Source: Bacillus tuaregi
Lineage (GTDB): Bacteria > Bacillota > Bacilli > Bacillales > Cytobacillaceae
DNA length: 64,000 nt
Assembly (NCBI RefSeq): GCF_900104575.1
Contig: NZ_LT629731.1
Coordinates: forward strand, 1,347,051-1,411,050
Reading direction: 5' to 3'
Positions 1-8,859 of the stretch are shown here, one piece after another. How positions within the stretch are numbered: position 1 is the stretch's first letter; each line of letters opens with the position of its first letter. A model generated the notes under the pieces. It saw only the letters and a list, made by a program, of their open reading frames with translations, ran no database searches and was not told the origin of the DNA. The position numbers and the translations under genes are program-made.

Positions 1-1176
1 TTTACGATTCCCTCAATGAAAAAAGTGGGTTATTCCCCGGTTTATTCGGGTGCGATTGAGGCAACTGCCGCAACAGGAGGAAGCATTTTACCACCTGTAA
101 TGGGTTCTGCTGCTTTCCTAATGGCTGAAATGACTGGGATTTCTTATTCCACAATCGCCCTTTCTGCTTTAATCCCAGGATTGTTATACTACTTAGCTAT
201 TTTTAGTCAGGTGCATTTCCAAGCGAAAAAGCTGAAAATGGCTGGCTATGAAGATGAAAATTTACCAACTGTTAGAGGCGTTATGAAGGAAATGGGACAA
301 TTTACGATTCCGATTCTTGTCCTCGTCATCGCATTAGAGCAAGGGTTAACCCCGGTTTTAGGAGCAATTCTTGCAACTGTTGCAACCATAATTGTTAGTT
401 ATTTTAAAAAAGAAACAAGATTAACACCGAAAAAGTTATTCCAAACCATGATTGATACAACAACAAGAATCTCTCCGTTAGTGGCTGTATGTGCTGCAGC
501 AGGTGTTGTAGCAGGGATTATTCAAGTAACGGGTCTTGGTGGAAAATTCTCTAGTCTTATTCATGCAGCATCAGGCGGTAGTGTCTTATTGACCATGCTT
601 GTGACAATGGTTGTTTGTATTATTTTCGGTATGGGTATGCCTACTCCAGCTGCATATGTTCTAACAGCAGTATTAGCTGCACCTATTATGATTGAAGTGG
701 GAATTGACTTATTGCAAGCGCATCTCTTTATTCTATATTATGCTTGTTTATCTGCTATCACACCACCAGTTGCTGTTGCTGCTTATGCGGCGGCTGCCAT
801 TGCAGATGCAAATCCAATGAAAATAGGCTTCCTGGCCTGTCGATTAGGATTAGTTGCGTTCATCATTCCATTTATGTTCGTGTACGATCCATCATTATTG
901 TTAATTGGTTCGACTACCTCCATTATCATCGCAATCGTAACAGCGATCATTGGGGTTATTACATTAGCCGCAGGTTTAGAGGGCTGGTTTGGTGTAACAA
1001 TGAAGAAATGGGAGCAAGTAGTGGTAGTCATTAGCGGAATTCTATTAATCTATCCAAATATTCTATTCAGTATTGCTGGATTAGTAGGAGTTGGTTTACT
1101 TTTAGTCCCTAAAATTCCGGCTTTTGTAAGAGATTTTAAAGGACAAAATATTCAACTAGAGCAGGCAGCAGAGTAA
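1..1176 (+). CDS. TRAP transporter fused permease, TAXI type (5' truncated by window)
   Basis: The reading frame is open to base 1, so the true start lies upstream; about 391 C-terminal residues are visible. The protein is almost entirely hydrophobic helices. It carries the glycine- and proline-rich stretches of the DctM-like domain (GATAATGGSILPPVMG near the visible start, and FGMGMPTPAAYV about 200 residues on), typical of fused DctQM permeases. These permeases import organic acids using an ion gradient and a TAXI-family binding protein. The next gene encodes such a binding protein, which supports the call. The substrate is unknown. The adjacent Rieske/dehydrogenase operon suggests an aromatic or other carboxylic acid, by inference only. 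Confidence 0.9.
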   Translation, partial: FTIPSMKKVGYSPVYSGAIEATAATGGSILPPVMGSAAFLMAEMTGISYSTIALSALIPGLLYYLAIFSQVHFQAKKLKMAGYEDENLPTVRGVMKEMGQFTIPILVLVIALEQGLTPVLGAILATVATIIVSYFKKETRLTPKKLFQTMIDTTTRISPLVAVCAAAGVVAGIIQVTGLGGKFSSLIHAASGGSVLLTMLVTMVVCIIFGMGMPTPAAYVLTAVLAAPIMIEVGIDLLQAHLFILYYACLSAITPPVAVAAYAAAAIADANPMKIGFLACRLGLVAFIIPFMFVYDPSLLLIGSTTSIIIAIVTAIIGVITLAAGLEGWFGVTMKKWEQVVVVISGILLIYPNILFSIAGLVGVGLLLVPKIPAFVRDFKGQNIQLEQAAE

Positions 1177-1241
1177 ACGACCCATTTGCATCAATTAGGA
1201 TGGGATGGATCGCATCATCAAAAAAACTAGGGGGAAATTTA

Positions 1242-2249
1242 ATGAAGAAACTCGTAAAAGGCTTAGCCATTTTATCAACATCACTCATGCTTCTAGCAGG
1301 CTGTGGCGGAGAAAAAACAGAAGAAAGCTCGGCGAAGGCAACTGACAATACAATGAAAGTAACGATTGCCGGCGGTTCAGCAGGGGGATTGTGGAGTACA
1401 GTTGGGGAAGGAATTGGAGAAACCATTAAGAGAGAGCATCCAGGTACTACCTTTACGTATCAGCCAGGACAGGATGGGGCAAATATCTTAACCGTAACAT
1501 CTGGACAAGCTAATTTTGGGATTGTTAGTGCTGCTGCAGCAAAATGGGCATATAACGGGGAGAATCCTTATCCAAATAAAATTGAAAAGGTGAGGACCGT
1601 TGCTTTTCTGCATCCAATGCCCTATCATTTCACCGTTAGTGAGGATTCAGGAATTGAGTCAATCGAGCAAATCGTAAATGAAAAATTACCTACGGTTTTA
1701 TCTGTTAACACGAAGGATTCACCAATGGAAATATCCAATCGCGTAGTGTTTGACGCTTATGGGACAAGCTATGAGGAAATCGAAAAAAATGGGGGAAAAA
1801 TCCAGTATACAGCCATTTCAAAAGCAAATGACCAAATTAAAGATAATAAAATGGATGGTACCATCTCTCCGCTTCCAACACCGGCAGGCAGTTTAATGGA
1901 GCTAAATTCAAGTAAGCCAATTAAAGTGCTTCCGCTTTCGGATAAAGCAATCAAACAATTGGAAGAGGAATTAGAAGCAAAGCCATATACGATTGAAGCA
2001 GGTACGTATCCATTTGCAGAAGAAGATATTCCAACCGTGTCCATTGATACAATCCTAATAACAAGTGCGGATACATCTGAAGAAATGGTGTATAACTTAA
2101 CGAAAGCAATGTATGAGAACTTAGATTATCTGTATACCGTTCACAAATCCTTTGAAGCAATGACAGCTGAAACGATTGCGGATGTAACAGGGGCTCCTTT
2201 GCACCCAGGTGCGGAAAAGTTTTATAAAGAAGCAGGTATTTTGAAGTAA
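1242..2249 (+). CDS. TAXI-family TRAP transporter substrate-binding lipoprotein
   Basis: A 335-residue lipoprotein. I chose ATG 1242 because it follows an AGGGGG ribosome site and begins a classical lipoprotein signal (MKKLVKGLAILSTSLMLLAGC); the open frame extends upstream to 1200 but adds no signal sequence. After the lipobox cysteine comes a linker, then the TAXI (NMT1/THI5-like) fold with an IAGGSAGGLWSTVGEGI-like N-terminal strand and a QDGANILTVTSGQANFGIV region. It would sit on the outer membrane face and deliver the ligand to the fused permease just upstream (66 bp gap). A weak hairpin follows the stop. The ligand cannot be read from sequence. Confidence 0.9.
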   Translation: MKKLVKGLAILSTSLMLLAGCGGEKTEESSAKATDNTMKVTIAGGSAGGLWSTVGEGIGETIKREHPGTTFTYQPGQDGANILTVTSGQANFGIVSAAAAKWAYNGENPYPNKIEKVRTVAFLHPMPYHFTVSEDSGIESIEQIVNEKLPTVLSVNTKDSPMEISNRVVFDAYGTSYEEIEKNGGKIQYTAISKANDQIKDNKMDGTISPLPTPAGSLMELNSSKPIKVLPLSDKAIKQLEEELEAKPYTIEAGTYPFAEEDIPTVSIDTILITSADTSEEMVYNLTKAMYENLDYLYTVHKSFEAMTAETIADVTGAPLHPGAEKFYKEAGILK

Positions 2250-2279
2250 TATTTTTTGATATTGGTAAAGGGAGTTAAT

Positions 2280-2325
2280 AGGATGGCAAACCAATAATAG
2301 GAGCTGTCATCCTCTCCTTTTATTT
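2280..2325 (+). terminator. Probable terminator after the TAXI gene
   Basis: A 9-bp stem (AGGATGGCA, 2280-2288, pairing with TGTCATCCT, 2305-2313, including one G-U pair) with a 16-nt loop is followed by a pyrimidine-rich CTCCTTTTATTTC tract. The U-tract is imperfect, so some read-through into the EamA gene is possible. Confidence 0.45.
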
Positions 2326-2412
2326 CATAAATAAAACGAATAGGTTTTCCTAATCTTAACGTATGAAAGGAGGAGCATAAGCCGAATAAAGAAGTGAATA
2401 GGAGGAACAGCA

Positions 2413-3360
2413 GTGGGTGAAATGTTAGCCATCTTTGCTTTGGTTTTGTTTTCAAGCAATATTATCATTACAAAAATAGCTTCATCAAGAGCAAATATGA
2501 ATCTAGGATTTCTCATTTCTGTTGGAATGAATATATTATTTGGCTCTATATTGCTTACAGTTCAGCTCTTATTTTTCAGTGAAGAGCCTATTGAATGGAA
2601 TACGAAGGGATTTTTCCTCTTTTTGCTGGGTGGAGTTTTTAGTACTTATTTGGGACGATGGTTCTTCTTTGAAACGATCGACAAGCTTGGGCCGACAAGG
2701 GCAAGTGCTTTTCAAACCAGCAACCCATTATTTACGGCTGTCATTGCCTGGCTATTTCTCGGTGAAATCTTGCACTGGACCGATGTAGCGGCTATTGTTT
2801 TAATTCTTTTCGGATTATTTTTAGTTTCCTTTGTCCCGCAGGTGGCTGCCAAGCAGGAAGCAGCAGCAGGGAGAGAGCAACAATCACCTAATCATCAACT
2901 GAAACAGTTTGTATCGATTAAGTGGCTCATACAATCTGGAATATTGCTGGCATTTCTTAGTTCACTATCCTATGCACTAGGAAACATAGTCAGAGGGGTG
3001 GCGATTCAAAGCTGGCAGGAGCCTATTTTAGGCGGCGTTCTAGGGGCGTTCGCAGGTTTTGTATTACATACGGTTACGAACAAGCACACTAGACATTTTT
3101 TCTTAGAGCTTAAAAAGTCAGATTCCATTGGCATTATTTTGTTCGCTATAAGCGGCTGTATAACAATTACGGCACAAATACTAGTGATTGCGTCGATGCA
3201 TTATATACCGATTTCAATCGCTAATCTTATTACCCTTTCGACGCCGGTGTTGGTTACACCTGTGAGTTATTTTCTTTTTAAAAATCAGGAAAATGTTACA
3301 GCCGTAACCATTCTAGGAATTATTCTTGTATTAAGTGGTATTACGCTTGTCATTTTATAA
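2413..3360 (+). CDS. EamA/DMT-superfamily transporter
   Basis: A 315-residue integral membrane protein with about ten hydrophobic helices in two EamA repeats. The first ends near the FGLFLVSFVP segment; the second begins after a hydrophilic linker around residues 145-165. The start is GTG 2413, seven bases after GGAGG (2401-2405). Family members export or import small metabolites, often amino acids or nucleotide-sugar-like compounds. The gene sits between the TRAP genes and the Rieske operon and could export a pathway intermediate, but nothing in the sequence defines its substrate. A similar EamA gene lies at 40092-41012, again beside a catabolic block. Confidence 0.85.
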   Translation: MGEMLAIFALVLFSSNIIITKIASSRANMNLGFLISVGMNILFGSILLTVQLLFFSEEPIEWNTKGFFLFLLGGVFSTYLGRWFFFETIDKLGPTRASAFQTSNPLFTAVIAWLFLGEILHWTDVAAIVLILFGLFLVSFVPQVAAKQEAAAGREQQSPNHQLKQFVSIKWLIQSGILLAFLSSLSYALGNIVRGVAIQSWQEPILGGVLGAFAGFVLHTVTNKHTRHFFLELKKSDSIGIILFAISGCITITAQILVIASMHYIPISIANLITLSTPVLVTPVSYFLFKNQENVTAVTILGIILVLSGITLVIL

Positions 3361-3579
3361 TCAATATTAACCCCTTCCTAAGATTATAAATAAATCTATA
3401 TAACTACCTATTAAAATACTGATTAGAATTATGACAATATATATTTTATACTATAAGCAAGTTAATAAGGCGCTTTATTTTTTTAACAAGATCCCTTTTA
3501 TGTAGCCATGGTAGAAGAAAAAATAACTGAACATTTTATATTTTAAAAAAATAAGTAAATATTATTGAGGAGGATTTCT
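3361..3579 (+). promoter_or_regulatory. AT-rich leader of the Rieske operon; promoter expected here
   Basis: This is 219 bp of very AT-rich DNA before the Rieske gene. ATGACA (3431-3436) followed 15 bp later by TATAAG (3452-3457), or alternatively TATACT (3447-3452), could be a weak activator-dependent promoter. I found no clear palindrome or hairpin. Confidence 0.3.
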
Positions 3580-4836
3580 ATGTTAACTCAAGAACAAAAC
3601 AAAACTTTGACACAGGTTGGTGCTGATACACCAATGGGAGAATTATTAAGAAGATATTGGCATCCGATTGCCGCAAGTACAGAGGTTGAAAAAATTGGCA
3701 CAACAAAAAAAGTAAAGCTTCTTGGCGAAGAATTAGTTTTATTCCGTGACAAATCAAACAACTTAGGATTAGTTGGTGATAGATGTGCTCACAGGGGTGT
3801 ATCACTTGAATATGGTTTTCCAACTGAGTGTGGAATTCGCTGTCAATATCACGGCTGGTTATATGATCGATTAGGTCAATGTACAGAACAACCGAATGAA
3901 CCGGAAACCAGTAATTTCAAAAATAAAATCAAAATTGCCGGTTATGAAGTAAAGGAATTGGGGGGCTTAGTGTTTGCTTATATGGGCCCTGCCCCTGCAC
4001 CAGAGCTACCAAAATGGGATTTATTTGTAAAGGATAATGTGGTTCGTACAATTGGTTTCGCCGTTATTCCTTGTAACTGGCTTCAAATCATGGAAAACTC
4101 CCTAGATCCAACACACTTAGAATGGCTGCACGGACATTATTTCGAGCATGTGTTTGAGCAGCAGGGTAGACCACAGGAGGAATGGAAAATTACGAAGCAC
4201 CACTTAAAAATCGGATTTGATGAATTTGACTGGGGAATTATTAAAAGGCGTGTGCTAGAAGGCCAAACGGAAGAAAATGAAGATTGGGCGATTGGACATC
4301 CAATTGTATTTCCATCGATGCTTCGTGTAGGGGATAGCGGTGCACATTCATTCCAAATCCGTGTTCCAATGGATGATGAAAATACTTTGCATTTCTGGTA
4401 TACATGCTTTGTTCCAAAGGATGGCGTAGAGGTGCCTGACGATTATCCAATTTCATTTTATGAATGTCCAATTACTGATGAAAATGGAAAGTATGTCGTT
4501 GATTACATTGACGGACAGGATATGATGGCATGGATTACCCAAGGAACAATTGCTGATAGGACAACAGAAAGATTAGGCACTTCTGATAAGGGCATTATTA
4601 TGTATCGACGGATGCTGCAGCGAGAATTAAAGAAGATGGAAAATGGTGAAGATCCAAAATGTGTGATTCGCGATCCAGAATTAAATGATTATATTGAGCT
4701 TCCGCAAGAGGAAAACAAGTTTAGTGAAGGCGGTTTATTATCTGGAGTAGCAAAGGAATGGAATACACGATATGCCCCCAATTTGGATGAAATCATAGAG
4801 ATTTGTAAAGGTGGAAAAGTTACTTCCAATCTGTAA
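3580..4836 (+). CDS. Rieske non-heme iron oxygenase, terminal component (phthalate 4,5-dioxygenase type)
   Basis: A 418-residue oxygenase. I chose ATG 3580 because a GAGGAGG ribosome site precedes it; an in-frame TTG at 3565 lies before that site. The Rieske [2Fe-2S] ligands are C69/H71 and C88/H91 (C-x-H-x16-C-x2-H). The mononuclear iron site is D176-x2-H179-x4-H184. The single-polypeptide length matches the phthalate/vanillate group of ring-hydroxylating or O-demethylating oxygenases, which need a separate reductase. No ferredoxin or reductase gene lies in this operon. The following Pht4-like dehydrogenase and class II aldolase-like gene would fit cis-dihydroxylation of a phthalate-like acid, then rearomatisation and decarboxylation. 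The exact substrate is inferred. Confidence 0.9.
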   Translation: MLTQEQNKTLTQVGADTPMGELLRRYWHPIAASTEVEKIGTTKKVKLLGEELVLFRDKSNNLGLVGDRCAHRGVSLEYGFPTECGIRCQYHGWLYDRLGQCTEQPNEPETSNFKNKIKIAGYEVKELGGLVFAYMGPAPAPELPKWDLFVKDNVVRTIGFAVIPCNWLQIMENSLDPTHLEWLHGHYFEHVFEQQGRPQEEWKITKHHLKIGFDEFDWGIIKRRVLEGQTEENEDWAIGHPIVFPSMLRVGDSGAHSFQIRVPMDDENTLHFWYTCFVPKDGVEVPDDYPISFYECPITDENGKYVVDYIDGQDMMAWITQGTIADRTTERLGTSDKGIIMYRRMLQRELKKMENGEDPKCVIRDPELNDYIELPQEENKFSEGGLLSGVAKEWNTRYAPNLDEIIEICKGGKVTSNL

Positions 4837-4879
4837 GCCTAAATGAAGAGGCAGTTATATGGGGAGATGTCTGGCAGAA

Positions 4880-4913
4880 CCATTCCATAGAGCAAGTGCT
4901 TATTATGGAATGG
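4880..4913 (+). repeat. Intercistronic inverted repeat between Rieske and zinc-ribbon genes
   Basis: CCATTCCATA (4880-4889) and TATGGAATGG (4904-4913) form a perfect 10-bp inverted repeat with a 14-nt loop; flanking CTGGCAG and CTGTCAG add partial pairing. There is no U-tract, so it is more likely an mRNA processing or stability hairpin than a terminator. It lies inside an open frame without a start (see findings). Confidence 0.5.
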
Positions 4914-4973
4914 CAGCTGTCAGATACAGCTTATCGTGCTGCTTCTTTTGATCTACTAAAGGAGTGAATGACC

Positions 4974-5174
4974 ATGGCTTTGAATGAACCATATACGATT
5001 AAACCAAAGTTTTGTCCAAATTGCGGTGAATCCTTGATGAATCCTAGGAGTCTATTAAATGAGTACTGGGTGTCAGATGATATTGCTTATTTTTGCTATT
5101 GCAGTGAATGTTCTTGGTCGGGAGAGATTGTTGAGATAAGCCGCGTGACTGCACCAGAGCTGGCAAGTAGTTAA
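4974..5174 (+). CDS. Small zinc-ribbon-like protein of the Rieske operon
   Basis: A 66-residue protein with two cysteine knuckles, FCPNCGES near residue 15 and CYCSECSW near residue 45, the arrangement of a zinc ribbon or a rubredoxin-like metal site. AAGGAG (4959-4964) is spaced nine bases from ATG 4974, while ATG 4968 is only three bases away, so I prefer 4974. It lies between the Rieske oxygenase and the aldolase-like gene and is clearly part of the operon (15 bp to the next ATG). Its function is unknown. Possible roles are a metal-site protein aiding the oxygenase or a partner of the decarboxylase-like protein. No database family is claimed. Confidence 0.75.
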   Translation: MALNEPYTIKPKFCPNCGESLMNPRSLLNEYWVSDDIAYFCYCSECSWSGEIVEISRVTAPELASS

Positions 5175-5189
5175 CTAGGAGGGGTTTAA

Positions 5190-5918
5190 ATGACGGAAAC
5201 ATTAGAAGAACTTAGGGAAAAGGTAGCGTTATCTTGCCGCATATTAGCGATGGAAGGTCTTGTTGATGAGACTTTAGGCCATGTAAGTGCCAGAATTCCC
5301 GGCGAAAATGAAATGTTGATTCGCTGTAGGGGGGAAGAGGAAAACGGGGTAAGATATACAACTGTGGATGCGATTAGAAGGGTGGATTTCGATGGGAACG
5401 GGGAAGACCTTCAAGGAATCTATCAGGTTCCAAAGGAATTATCGATACATGGTGAAATTATGAAAAACAGGCCGGAGGTAGGCTGTGTCATTCATGCTCA
5501 TCCACCGGCAGCGTTAATAAGCGGCATTACCAATCTTCCGCTCCGTCCGATCTTTGGAGCCTTTAATATCCCTGCAATGAGAATGGCTTTAGAGGGTGTT
5601 CCTATTTTTCAAAGGTCGTACCTTGTTACAAGACCTGAATTGGCAGCACCTTTGCTAGAAGAAATGGGAGATAAGCATATTTGTTTAATGAAGGGTCATG
5701 GTATCACGGCTACAGGAGCAACCATTGAAGAAGCGACCATCAATGCTTTGAATTTTAATACATTGGCGAAGATTACTTTGGAAGTGGCAAAGACAGGAAG
5801 GGAAGCCGAATCTATTTCTGAAGAGGATATCAGAGAGCTCCCTGACCTTGGGACAAAGTTTAATGCGAAATGGGTTTGGCGTTATTATGTGAAGAAGTTA
5901 CAAGAGGCAGAAAAATAA
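5190..5918 (+). CDS. Class II aldolase/adducin-family protein (possible decarboxylase)
   Basis: A 242-residue cytoplasmic protein, with AGGAGGGG shortly before ATG 5190. It shows class II aldolase features: the CVIHAHPPAAL segment with the metal-binding HAH pair around residues 100-102, and a later LMKGHGI histidine. The N-terminal GLVDETLGHVSAR segment is also typical. The family includes fuculose-phosphate aldolases and, in Gram-positive phthalate pathways, dihydroxyphthalate decarboxylases. Next to a Rieske oxygenase and a Pht4-like dehydrogenase, decarboxylation of a dihydroxylated aromatic acid is plausible but not proven. The following Gfo/Idh gene starts 26 bp after its stop. Confidence 0.82.
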   Translation: MTETLEELREKVALSCRILAMEGLVDETLGHVSARIPGENEMLIRCRGEEENGVRYTTVDAIRRVDFDGNGEDLQGIYQVPKELSIHGEIMKNRPEVGCVIHAHPPAALISGITNLPLRPIFGAFNIPAMRMALEGVPIFQRSYLVTRPELAAPLLEEMGDKHICLMKGHGITATGATIEEATINALNFNTLAKITLEVAKTGREAESISEEDIRELPDLGTKFNAKWVWRYYVKKLQEAEK

Positions 5919-5944
5919 TACATGTGAAAAGGGGGCTAGGAGAG

Positions 5945-7153
5945 ATGCCTGAACAAGATGGGGTTATTAATTTAGGTATAGTAGGACTTGGTATTGCCGG
6001 TACCTCGATGATACCAGCTATTTTGGAGCATCCGCATATTAGATTGGCAGGAGTGGCTACACGTAACAAAGAAAGATTGGAAAAGTTTGCCCGGGATTAT
6101 CAGGCTGAAACATTTTTTACGATAAATGAATTGTGTCAGAGTAACACGATTGATGCCATCTATATAGCGACACCTACTGAATTCCACAAGGATCATGTAA
6201 AAATTGCTGCTGAAGCGAAGAAGCATATTATTGTTGAAAAACCATTAGCGGTGACGCTTGAAGAAGCAGAGGAAATGATTAGGGTGGCAGAAGAAAACGG
6301 TGTCCAGCTGATAGTGGGCCATTCACATAGTTTTGAACCGCCCATCCAAAAAATGCAGGAAATTATTGATAGCGGCGAGCTTGGTAAGGTGACGATGATA
6401 CATAATTGGTATTACAATGATTGGCTGTATCGTCCGAGAACTCCAGAAGAGCTTAAGACAGAGCTTGGTGGAGGTGTCACCTACCGGCAGGGAGCCCATC
6501 AATTTGATATTATTCGTCTATTAGGCGGTGGACAGGTAAGAAGCGTCCGTGCGGTAACAGGTGTATGTGATCCAGCACGGCCAACGGAAGGGAATCATAC
6601 CATCTTTTTAGAATTTGAAAATGGCATTGCTGCAACGGCGGTTTATAATGGCTATGATCATTTTCATACAACAGAATTAACCTATGATATCGGAGAAGGT
6701 GGACCGCTGCAAAAAGCTACCCAATATGGTGCATCCCGTAGAGCCATCAAAGAAGCTGGGTCACAAAATCAGGAGGCTGCCTTAAAGACTGAGGCCGGCT
6801 ATGGAGGTAAGCGGGCTAAAAATTATGATGGAGCGGAAAAACATCATCCTTTCTTTGGCTTAACCATTGTTAGCTGTGAAAAGGGAGTAATCCGTCAGCA
6901 TCCAGACGGTCTGCTTGTTTATGGAGAGGATAAGAAATATATTGTACCGATTTCAAAAAAAGAAACAGGACGCTTGAATGTTTTGCAGGAGCTTTATCTG
7001 GCAGTTGTCAAACAAGAAAAGCCTATCCATGATGGTCATTGGGCTAGAGCCAATTTAGAAGTATGCATAAAAGCGCTTCAATCCTCGAAGGAAAGAAGAG
7101 AGTTACTGTTACAGTATCAGGTGCCTGTTGTTGATGAAGTAGGTGTTAAGTAA
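5945..7153 (+). CDS. Gfo/Idh/MocA oxidoreductase, Pht4-like dihydrodiol dehydrogenase
   Basis: A 402-residue NAD(P)-dependent dehydrogenase. ATG 5945 follows a GGGGGCTAGGAGAG ribosome region; the frame is open further upstream into the previous gene, but no better start is seen. The N-terminal Rossmann fold has GIVGLGIAGTSMIPA (about residues 12-26) and the family EKPLAVTLEEA motif near residue 100. The C-terminal half contains the long alpha/beta domain. The length, about 50 residues above a typical sugar-oxidising member, matches phthalate 4,5-dihydrodiol dehydrogenase Pht4. It probably rearomatises the dihydrodiol made by the upstream oxygenase. The family assignment is firm; the substrate is inferred. 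Confidence 0.85.
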   Translation: MPEQDGVINLGIVGLGIAGTSMIPAILEHPHIRLAGVATRNKERLEKFARDYQAETFFTINELCQSNTIDAIYIATPTEFHKDHVKIAAEAKKHIIVEKPLAVTLEEAEEMIRVAEENGVQLIVGHSHSFEPPIQKMQEIIDSGELGKVTMIHNWYYNDWLYRPRTPEELKTELGGGVTYRQGAHQFDIIRLLGGGQVRSVRAVTGVCDPARPTEGNHTIFLEFENGIAATAVYNGYDHFHTTELTYDIGEGGPLQKATQYGASRRAIKEAGSQNQEAALKTEAGYGGKRAKNYDGAEKHHPFFGLTIVSCEKGVIRQHPDGLLVYGEDKKYIVPISKKETGRLNVLQELYLAVVKQEKPIHDGHWARANLEVCIKALQSSKERRELLLQYQVPVVDEVGVK

Positions 7154-7196
7154 AGTCGTTTCTGAATTTCATTTTACACAAGGGGGAGGGGAAAGG

Positions 7197-8843
7197 ATGA
7201 ATGGTGCTCAAGCAGTTATTGAGACATTAAAGCGTGAAGGCGTAAAATATATCTTTGGTTTGCCCGGCACCACCATAATGCATCTACTCGATGCATTATA
7301 TGACGAACAGGAGATACGCTACATTTCCGTAAGGCATGAACAGATTGCAGCCTTTATGGCTGATGGTTATGCAAGAGCAACAGGTGAGATTGGAGTGTGC
7401 ATGGCATCACGGGGGCCTGGTGCAGCTAATTTAACGATTGGGGTACATAATGCCCATGCGGAATCGGTACCTATCTTGGCTTTACTAGGACAAGTTTCTG
7501 ATAGTGTGTATTACAAGGACGCTTTTGAAGAAATGGATTTGGTGAAGTTTTTTGAACCGATTACGAAATGGTCCATGGAGATTCACCAAACAGAAAGAAT
7601 TCCAGAATTATTACAAAGAGGAGTGAAAACCGCTCTTTCTGGAAGACCAAGACCTGTTGCTGTCTCTTTACCGCTAGATGTTCAGATAAAAGAGGTGGAA
7701 GAATTTACGTATCGTCCTATTTATCGCACCGATTCAAGGGTGGTTGATCTTCAGGGAATTCCAGCTGCTGTTGATTTGCTCAAAGAAGCAAAAAATCCAG
7801 TCATATTAGCAGGCGGGGGAATTGCGATTTCAAACGCAACAGATGTCCTGGTACAATTAGCAGAGCAACAATCTGTCCCTGTCCTAACTACCTGGAGAAA
7901 GCCAAATGTGTTTCCAAATGATCATGAGCTTTATTTCGGAAATGTTGGACCGGGTTGTCCTCCAGTCTGCTGGGAAATGCTTGAACAGGCAGATTTGGTA
8001 CTTGCGGTAGGTGTTCATTTTTCGGAATTTTCAACAAAAAGGTGGACAGCCATCTCTGAGGATGCGAAATTGATTCATATTGACGTGGACGAGGAGGAAT
8101 TAGGGAAGATTTATGTTCCTGATGTAGGTCTTTTAGGGGATGCGCGTGAAACAATCCGAAATATCATTGAGCAAATGGGTCCAGTGAATGAAAGGCTTCA
8201 AAATCGGGAATTGTATCAAGCTCTACGTCCAAAATACTCGAACGAAACGACTTTACCAAAGATATTGAACCATACACCAGTGGAATCATCAGCTGTTATG
8301 TCTGTCATTAATGAGATTGTGGAGGAAAAGAATCCTATTATTGTCGAAGATGCGGCAACATTTGGACCGTGGTTGACTCGCTTCGGAAAATTTCAGCCTG
8401 GTGGATTCTATGCAGCTGCAGGCGGTTCGATGGGATGGGGATTCCCGGCAGCAATGGGGATTCAATTGGCAAACCCGGACAAAGTCGTGATCAATGTAAC
8501 AGGTGATGGCGCATTCTGGATGGTTGCTCAGGATCTAGAGACAGCAGTACGGGAAAATATTCCGGTCATCAATCTTGTATTAAATAACTTTTGCTACGGA
8601 AACACTCGTGATCGTCAAAAGACCGGTCATAATGAAAGATATGTCGGCATTCACTATAACAATATCGATTTTGCTGCCTATGCTAAGTTACTAGGGGCAT
8701 ATGGTGAAAGAGTCGAGTCGTCTGAACAGCTTTATGGGGCGATACATAGAGCGATTGAATCAGGTAAGCCTGCTATCATTGACGTTATTCAAGATCCATT
8801 TGAAGGCCTCCCGCCGGGTGCGGTTCCGGCCATATCTAAATAA
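7197..8843 (+). CDS. Thiamine-diphosphate enzyme (acetolactate synthase / benzoylformate decarboxylase-like)
   Basis: A 548-residue ThDP enzyme. ATG 7197 follows AGGGGGAGGGGAAAGG; the frame opens at 7143 inside the preceding gene. The cofactor-activating glutamate lies in VRHEQIAAFMADGYARATG (about residues 45-63). The C-terminal ThDP/Mg motif begins at GDGAFW and ends about 30 residues later at LNN. No regulatory subunit gene is adjacent, and branched-chain synthesis genes are absent, so a biosynthetic acetolactate synthase is unlikely. Followed directly by an aldehyde dehydrogenase (16 bp gap), it could decarboxylate a 2-oxo acid to an aldehyde that the next enzyme oxidises. The reaction is inferred. 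Confidence 0.85.
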   Translation: MNGAQAVIETLKREGVKYIFGLPGTTIMHLLDALYDEQEIRYISVRHEQIAAFMADGYARATGEIGVCMASRGPGAANLTIGVHNAHAESVPILALLGQVSDSVYYKDAFEEMDLVKFFEPITKWSMEIHQTERIPELLQRGVKTALSGRPRPVAVSLPLDVQIKEVEEFTYRPIYRTDSRVVDLQGIPAAVDLLKEAKNPVILAGGGIAISNATDVLVQLAEQQSVPVLTTWRKPNVFPNDHELYFGNVGPGCPPVCWEMLEQADLVLAVGVHFSEFSTKRWTAISEDAKLIHIDVDEEELGKIYVPDVGLLGDARETIRNIIEQMGPVNERLQNRELYQALRPKYSNETTLPKILNHTPVESSAVMSVINEIVEEKNPIIVEDAATFGPWLTRFGKFQPGGFYAAAGGSMGWGFPAAMGIQLANPDKVVINVTGDGAFWMVAQDLETAVRENIPVINLVLNNFCYGNTRDRQKTGHNERYVGIHYNNIDFAAYAKLLGAYGERVESSEQLYGAIHRAIESGKPAIIDVIQDPFEGLPPGAVPAISK

Positions 8844-8859
8844 TAGGGAGGTCGAATGA

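Noticed and set aside
7197-8843. Housekeeping acetolactate synthase (ilvB)
   Set aside because: No ilvN/ilvH or other branched-chain biosynthesis gene is adjacent, and the gene sits between catabolic dehydrogenases. I kept the broader ThDP decarboxylase-like call.
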